A stretch of 9,451 nt of DNA from UBA2377 sp964429385 (GTDB lineage Bacteria; Verrucomicrobiota; Verrucomicrobiia; Opitutales; Opitutaceae), in NCBI GenBank assembly GCA_964429385.1, contig CAYSBR010000062.1, positions 1 through 9,451 of the forward strand. The letters are read 5' to 3'. The position numbers were made by a program, and so were the translations under genes. The notes beneath the pieces were generated by a model that worked only from the letters and a program-made list of their open reading frames with translations, was not told the DNA's origin and made no database searches. Positions 6,157 through 9,451 of the stretch are shown piece after piece (the stretch's first letter is position 1; each line of letters begins with the position of its first letter).

Positions 6157-6378
6157 ATGACTGTTACATTAGATTTCATTAATGCAAAACTTCGAAATGT
6201 CTCCCCCGATATTTTGGAAAGAGTTTTAGGGTACGTGGAAGGTCTTCTGGCTGACAGCGATTTTGAGGTCACGGAGAAAATGAAAGCCGAAATGAGACAA
6301 ATAGCGGCAAGACCTTTTTCAGAACATTTTTCCGAAGCACAGGTCGAAGAGGAAATGTTACATAAATATAGTATTTAA
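6157..6378 (+). CDS. Small antitoxin of a ParE/RelE-type toxin-antitoxin pair
   Basis: This protein has 73 residues from the ATG at 6157; an in-frame TTG at 6151 would add two. I chose the ATG because the -7 element ends at 6140 and transcription would then start only a few bases upstream. The protein is acidic and mostly helical: residues 8-34 may be the dimer or DNA-binding part (DILERVLGYVEGLL), and 37-73 a toxin-binding tail that ends in SEAQVEEEMLHKYSI. This layout, and its place directly before a ParE/RelE-like frame, is what marks it as an antitoxin; sequence alone does not give a family name. Its stop overlaps the toxin reading frame, which implies coupled translation. As the toxin is frameshifted, it may have no active partner here. 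Confidence 0.65.
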   Translation: MTVTLDFINAKLRNVSPDILERVLGYVEGLLADSDFEVTEKMKAEMRQIAARPFSEHFSEAQVEEEMLHKYSI

Positions 6379-6656
6379 AATCCTCTTTTCTAAAGAAGCC
6401 CAACTTGATCTGTTTGAACATACTGAATTTTATTTTCAGAATGCCGGCAAAAAAACAGCCAAAAGGTTTTATACAGAGGTTAGGCAAACCACTAAAACCT
6501 TAAAAAAAACCTTATTTTCAGATTTCACATGACTCTTTCAGAAAAATACCCCTCAAAAAGTTTCCTTTTCTTATTTTCTATACGATTATTGACGATAGCG
6601 TTCTGATAGTACGGATTTTTCACACTTCTCAAAATCCTGAAAAATATCCGCTATAA
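6359..6656 (+). pseudogene. ParE/RelE-family toxin, frameshifted at a run of eight A
   Basis: One frame gives FKILFSKEAQLDL (from about 6374) and FYFQNAGKKTAKRFYTEV, then ends at a TGA (6530-6532). The next frame gives YFQISHDSFRKIPLKKFPF (6513 on), then IFYTIIDD and FHTSQNPEKYPL to a TAA at 6654-6656. Together they match the ParE/RelE toxin layout end to end, including the late 'IFHTSQNPEKY' signature and a total of about 98 codons. The break falls at a run of eight A (6502-6509); removing one A joins the frames as LKK-PYFQ, the expected family sequence. The first frame has no ATG, GTG or TTG near the expected start; ATA at 6368 or 6362 are the nearest, so the start may be lost too, or it may rely on coupling with the antitoxin stop. 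An intact copy would act as a translation-blocking RNase or gyrase poison. I infer a broken gene; slippage at the A-run could restore some product. Confidence 0.8.
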
Positions 6657-6820
6657 ACCCGGAATGCCAGTTCTGCCAGTCTAATCATGTCTGGATGCGA
6701 GCTCCCATGACAATTGAATTAATAATATATCCTTTCTCCGTATTTATAAAATTTTCTGCGTGAACAAGTAGAATCTACACATAAGTAAGGATACTCTTTA
6801 CATAAACAGGTAAAAAAGGA
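6657..6820. other. Spacer after the toxin relic
   Basis: This is an AT-rich spacer between the toxin relic and the inverted repeat before the kinase gene. I see no gene, RNA or repeat in it. Confidence 0.5.
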
Positions 6821-6858
6821 AATTTCAAGGCCTTTCCCTGGGAAAAGGCCTTGAAATT
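6821..6858. repeat. 15-bp perfect inverted repeat before the kinase gene
   Basis: AATTTCAAGGCCTTT (6821-6835) and AAAGGCCTTGAAATT (6844-6858) are exact reverse complements around an 8-base centre, CCCTGGGA, which could add pairs. It could be a strong hairpin ending upstream transcription. However, the right arm contains the TTG (6851-6853) of the predicted kinase promoter, so it could equally be an operator. No T-run follows on the plus strand, which favours an operator slightly. Confidence 0.75.
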
Positions 6859-6881
6859 CTTACCCGGGTTGCTTATTTTTG
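6851..6881 (+). promoter_or_regulatory. Promoter of the kinase-regulator operon
   Basis: TTG (6851-6853), 20 bases, then TATTTTTG (6874-6881) is an exact fit to the Bacteroidota consensus TTG-N19-21-TAnnTTTG. Transcription would start a few bases later, only about 13 bases before the ATG at 6901, leaving a very short leader with no Shine-Dalgarno sequence, which is usual for the phylum. The -33 element lies inside the right arm of the inverted repeat. Confidence 0.7.
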
Positions 6882-6900
6882 ACGTTAGAATACTCCTGAT

Positions 6901-8679
6901 ATGAAACCCTTGCGCCTGTTATTTCTTACCCTTGCAGGGAGTCTTGTGACCCTCTCACTACCGGCTCAGGTAGTACTGCCCCTGCAGGAGCACAAGGTGC
7001 TATGGGCGGATACGGTATACCGGGAAGCGGTACTCAAAAAAGATACAAACCGGCTGGCCGAGGCGTATTACCTGTATGCAAAAGCCTATGAGGCATCGGG
7101 TGATTTCGCTACAGCCCGACGGTACTGCCTGAAGTCCCTGGCCATCCTCGAACCTCAGGGCCCTTCTTTCCACCTGGCACGACTATACGACCGGCTTGCC
7201 GACAATGAGCTTCACCAAGGTCATTATAAAGAGGGATACCGGTACACCCGTTTAACCCTGAAAACCGCCCGACAGGTTGGGTCTGACCGGTTTATCAGTG
7301 CCGGATATGGAAACATGGAACAAATTTACCGCACCGACTGGTCTGACCAGGGAAGAAACCCGGACTTTCCCACCGCCCGGCCCGACAGTGCCCGTTATTA
7401 CCGTCTGCTGCGTCTGGCCAGTACCAGGCAGGAAGTACGGGATACGCTAAACCGCCCCGGTGACACCCTGTACCTGCTCCAGATGAAAATACAGCAAGGA
7501 ATGACTTTATGGTATGAAGACAGAAACACTGCCGCCATAACCCAACTGCAGGAGGCACTTCAAATGTCCCGCAAAATCAAGAGAAAGGCCCAGGAAATAG
7601 ATATTCAATTCTTTCTGGCAAACATTCGTACCGAACGAAAAGAGTTTCCACTGGCAGAGCACCATCTTCTTGAAGCAGAAAAGCTCCTGGAAAAAGAGCC
7701 GTTCGCCAACACTATTTATCAAAAATACCGCCATGCCCTCTTGTATAAAAACTATTACGAAACCCGGGGCCTTTACAAAGAAGCTCTTGCCTATGCCGAG
7801 AAAGCCCACGCGTTTGAAAAATCTAATTACATGCAGGATCGGGAAGGGGCCGTAAGCCGGTTGGATGTGGAATACGAAACCGAAAAGAAGAAGCTGCTGA
7901 TCAAAGCCCGCGAAGAGGAGATCGCCCTCAAAAACGCCAATACCCTCAGGATGAAATGGTTTATACTGTTACTCACTCTTATTTCCCTGACCACCATCGG
8001 CATCAGCGTACTCTTCTACCGGCTTTATCGCAAAAATCAACAGATCAGCAGGCAAAATGAGATCCTGATCCGTGAACAGAACCACCGGGTAAAAAATAAC
8101 CTGCAATCCATCTCCAGCCTTCTCAGCTTACAGTCGCAAGAGCTCCAAGACTCAAAAGCTTTGGACGTGATCAATGAAAGCCGCCAGCGGGTGGAAAGCA
8201 TGGCTATTCTGCACCGGAAATTGTATAAAGATCACCATGCCGGCTTTGCGTTCCTCCCGGACTTCCTGGAAGAAATTGCTGAAAATGTTCTTAATACCTA
8301 TGGCTTAGAAAATGTAGAACTAATGACTGACCTTCAGCCTATTTACCTTGCAGCTGATCAAGCCGTACATCTGGGACTTATTCTTAATGAACTGATCACC
8401 AATTCCTGTAAATATGCCTTCGTCAACCACCCTGAACCTACCCTGCTGATCCGCTGCCAGGACCGGCCCGGTAAAGGGCTTTGCCTGTATGTAGCTGATA
8501 ATGGAAAAAAACCTTTTACCTCCACCGCTAATACAGGGTTCGGCATGCAGCTGATTGAAATGGAAGTTAAACAACTACACGGCGAATATTATGTCCATTT
8601 TGACAAGGGAACCATTTTTAGCATGACTTTTTCGAAAAAAAACCTAAAACCCAAAAGTTATGAATATCCTGATCGTTGA
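6901..8679 (+). CDS. TPR-containing sensor histidine kinase of the HisKA_2 type
   Basis: The protein has 592 residues. Residues 1-23 are a signal peptide (LPAQ at 20-23). Residues about 35-310 are helical repeats of TPR type (YYLYAKAYEASGDFATARRYC at 56-76 is the clearest unit) and would lie in the periplasm. A charged helix (311-350) leads to one membrane span (353-372). The cytoplasmic part begins with the phosphorylation helix EQNHRVKNNLQ with His395 as phosphoacceptor, the HisKA_2 form. The ATPase domain follows: N box ILNEL-x-x-NS (N496, N501), G1 box VADNG (D533, G535) and G2 box TGFGMQL (G546-G548). All key residues are present. The kinase should sense an envelope signal through the TPR part and pass phosphate to the regulator it overlaps by 20 bases. 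The signal is unknown. Confidence 0.92.
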   Translation: MKPLRLLFLTLAGSLVTLSLPAQVVLPLQEHKVLWADTVYREAVLKKDTNRLAEAYYLYAKAYEASGDFATARRYCLKSLAILEPQGPSFHLARLYDRLADNELHQGHYKEGYRYTRLTLKTARQVGSDRFISAGYGNMEQIYRTDWSDQGRNPDFPTARPDSARYYRLLRLASTRQEVRDTLNRPGDTLYLLQMKIQQGMTLWYEDRNTAAITQLQEALQMSRKIKRKAQEIDIQFFLANIRTERKEFPLAEHHLLEAEKLLEKEPFANTIYQKYRHALLYKNYYETRGLYKEALAYAEKAHAFEKSNYMQDREGAVSRLDVEYETEKKKLLIKAREEEIALKNANTLRMKWFILLLTLISLTTIGISVLFYRLYRKNQQISRQNEILIREQNHRVKNNLQSISSLLSLQSQELQDSKALDVINESRQRVESMAILHRKLYKDHHAGFAFLPDFLEEIAENVLNTYGLENVELMTDLQPIYLAADQAVHLGLILNELITNSCKYAFVNHPEPTLLIRCQDRPGKGLCLYVADNGKKPFTSTANTGFGMQLIEMEVKQLHGEYYVHFDKGTIFSMTFSKKNLKPKSYEYPDR

Positions 8680-9385
8680 AGATGAACTAATGATAGCCAC
8701 TGATCTCAAAAACACTTTGGTACGGGCCGGCCACCACGTCACTGATATTGCATGTACACTGAACGAAGCTCTGGCTTCTGTAAAAAGGCAGGTACCCGAC
8801 CTCATCCTGCTCGATATCATTCTTGAAGGCAGTGCAGACGGGGTGATGATTGCCCGCGAGATCCTGCAGCTCTACCGGATACCGATCATCGTTCTCACCG
8901 CCAATACAGAAGATTCCATTTATCAGCGGGTTAAAAACGAATTCATTCCGGCCGCCTATATCACCAAACCCTTCCGCCATATCGATCTCCCCCGGCTGGT
9001 GGAACTGGCCTGGCAAAATTTCCGGCCGGAAGCTTCCGGGAGCAACGCTGCCTTGCACGACCTGGTATTTCTTCCGGTTGAAAAAAGATATGAAAAAATT
9101 CTGAAATCGGAAGTCATCTGTATTTCAACACTGAAGGGTACCCACTCCGCCCATATATATGAGATTTACAGGAAGGAGCCCCGGTTGGTGAACCTGTCGC
9201 TGGGCCATATTGAACAATACTTTAGCGACCCCGTATTCTTCCGGCTATCCCGGTCGGTTCTGATCAACCTCACTTATATTGAACATGTGGAAAATGCAGG
9301 TCTGAAGCTCCACGAAATTGACACGCTCTTCCCCATACCGGATTCCACCCGGGCAGAACTTATGCGGAGGCTGGGCCGGAAGTAA
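8660..9385 (+). CDS. LytTR-family response regulator (REC plus LytTR DNA-binding domain)
   Basis: The protein has 241 residues. The receiver domain (1-120) has the acidic pocket E7-D8, the phosphoacceptor D52 (LILLDI), T80 and K103-P104, all as expected for an active switch. Residues about 140-238 form a LytTR domain: EVICISTLKGTHSAHIYE, then FFRLSRSVLINLTYIEHVE, the characteristic F-x-R-x-x-R/K-S-x-x-I-N pattern that inserts beta strands into DNA. It starts inside the kinase gene (20-base overlap), so the two are translated together and form a cognate pair. LytTR regulators usually bind two direct repeats upstream of target genes; I could not point to a site here with confidence. A weak inverted repeat (CTGCAGA, CGGG, TCTGTAG at 9411-9428) lies 25 bases after the stop and may be a terminator. 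Confidence 0.93.
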   Translation: MNILIVEDELMIATDLKNTLVRAGHHVTDIACTLNEALASVKRQVPDLILLDIILEGSADGVMIAREILQLYRIPIIVLTANTEDSIYQRVKNEFIPAAYITKPFRHIDLPRLVELAWQNFRPEASGSNAALHDLVFLPVEKRYEKILKSEVICISTLKGTHSAHIYEIYRKEPRLVNLSLGHIEQYFSDPVFFRLSRSVLINLTYIEHVENAGLKLHEIDTLFPIPDSTRAELMRRLGRK

Positions 9386-9410
9386 AAGAGAATCGGTTAG
9401 GGACAATATC

Positions 9411-9428
9411 TGCAGACGGGTCTGTAGA
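9411..9428 (+). terminator. Weak hairpin after the regulator gene
   Basis: CTGCAGA (9411-9417) can pair with TCTGTAG (9422-9428) over a CGGG loop, seven pairs including one G-T. No T-run follows before the window ends, so it is at best a partial terminator. Confidence 0.25.
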
Positions 9429-9451
9429 GCGTCATAAACGGTAGTTTCCTA

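Noticed and set aside
1..9451. CRISPR array, tRNA, rRNA or complete insertion sequence
   Set aside because: No regularly spaced repeats, no tRNA-like cloverleaf arms, no rRNA-like sequence and no transposase with terminal repeats were seen by eye.

Overview
The window looks like a chromosomal segment from a member of the Bacteroidota, probably a Cytophagia- or Chitinophagia-like environmental species; this placement is inferred, not computed. Three things point there. Two promoters fit the group's consensus (TTG, 20 bases, TAnnTTTG) with no Shine-Dalgarno sequence. Lipoproteins and secreted proteins of unknown function are abundant. The two-component pair (TPR/HisKA_2 kinase plus REC-LytTR regulator) is of a type common in that phylum. 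Base composition is uneven: bases 1-640 and 1840-6800 are AT-rich, while the FGE-fold gene at 769-1836 and the kinase/regulator genes are clearly richer in GC.

Layout. Bases 1-5923 are read almost entirely from the minus strand. Starting at 5923 and moving left: a coiled-coil lipoprotein (5923-4877), a small lipoprotein (4845-4252), a cysteine-rich lipoprotein with eight DnaJ-type CxxC units (4057-3656), a small secreted protein (3643-3098), a second secreted protein broken by an internal TAG (3051-2509), a decayed Rpn/YhgA-type nuclease-transposase relic (2508 to about 1970), an FGE/SUMF1-fold lipoprotein without the FGE catalytic cysteines (1836-769), a non-coding stretch with repeats, and a HigA-like antitoxin cut short by a TAA (355-110). 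Bases 6151-9385 are read from the plus strand: a small antitoxin, its frameshifted ParE/RelE-type toxin, then a 592-residue sensor kinase overlapping its LytTR response regulator by 20 bases.

How it fits together. The kinase and regulator form a clear operon with a good promoter, and a 15-bp inverted repeat overlaps that promoter. The lipoproteins share an unusual trait: the two outermost ones (5923 and 1836) have nearly the same 22-residue signal peptide and similar upstream DNA but unrelated mature proteins, and a third copy of the leader DNA lies at 594-630 without a gene. This suggests a reused leader cassette that places different proteins at the cell envelope. Between and around these genes lie four damaged genes (HigA, the secreted protein, Rpn, ParE), three of which need only a single base change to read through. 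The window therefore resembles an accessory island with decaying toxin-antitoxin and mobile-type genes. I see no rRNA, tRNA, CRISPR array or intact insertion sequence.
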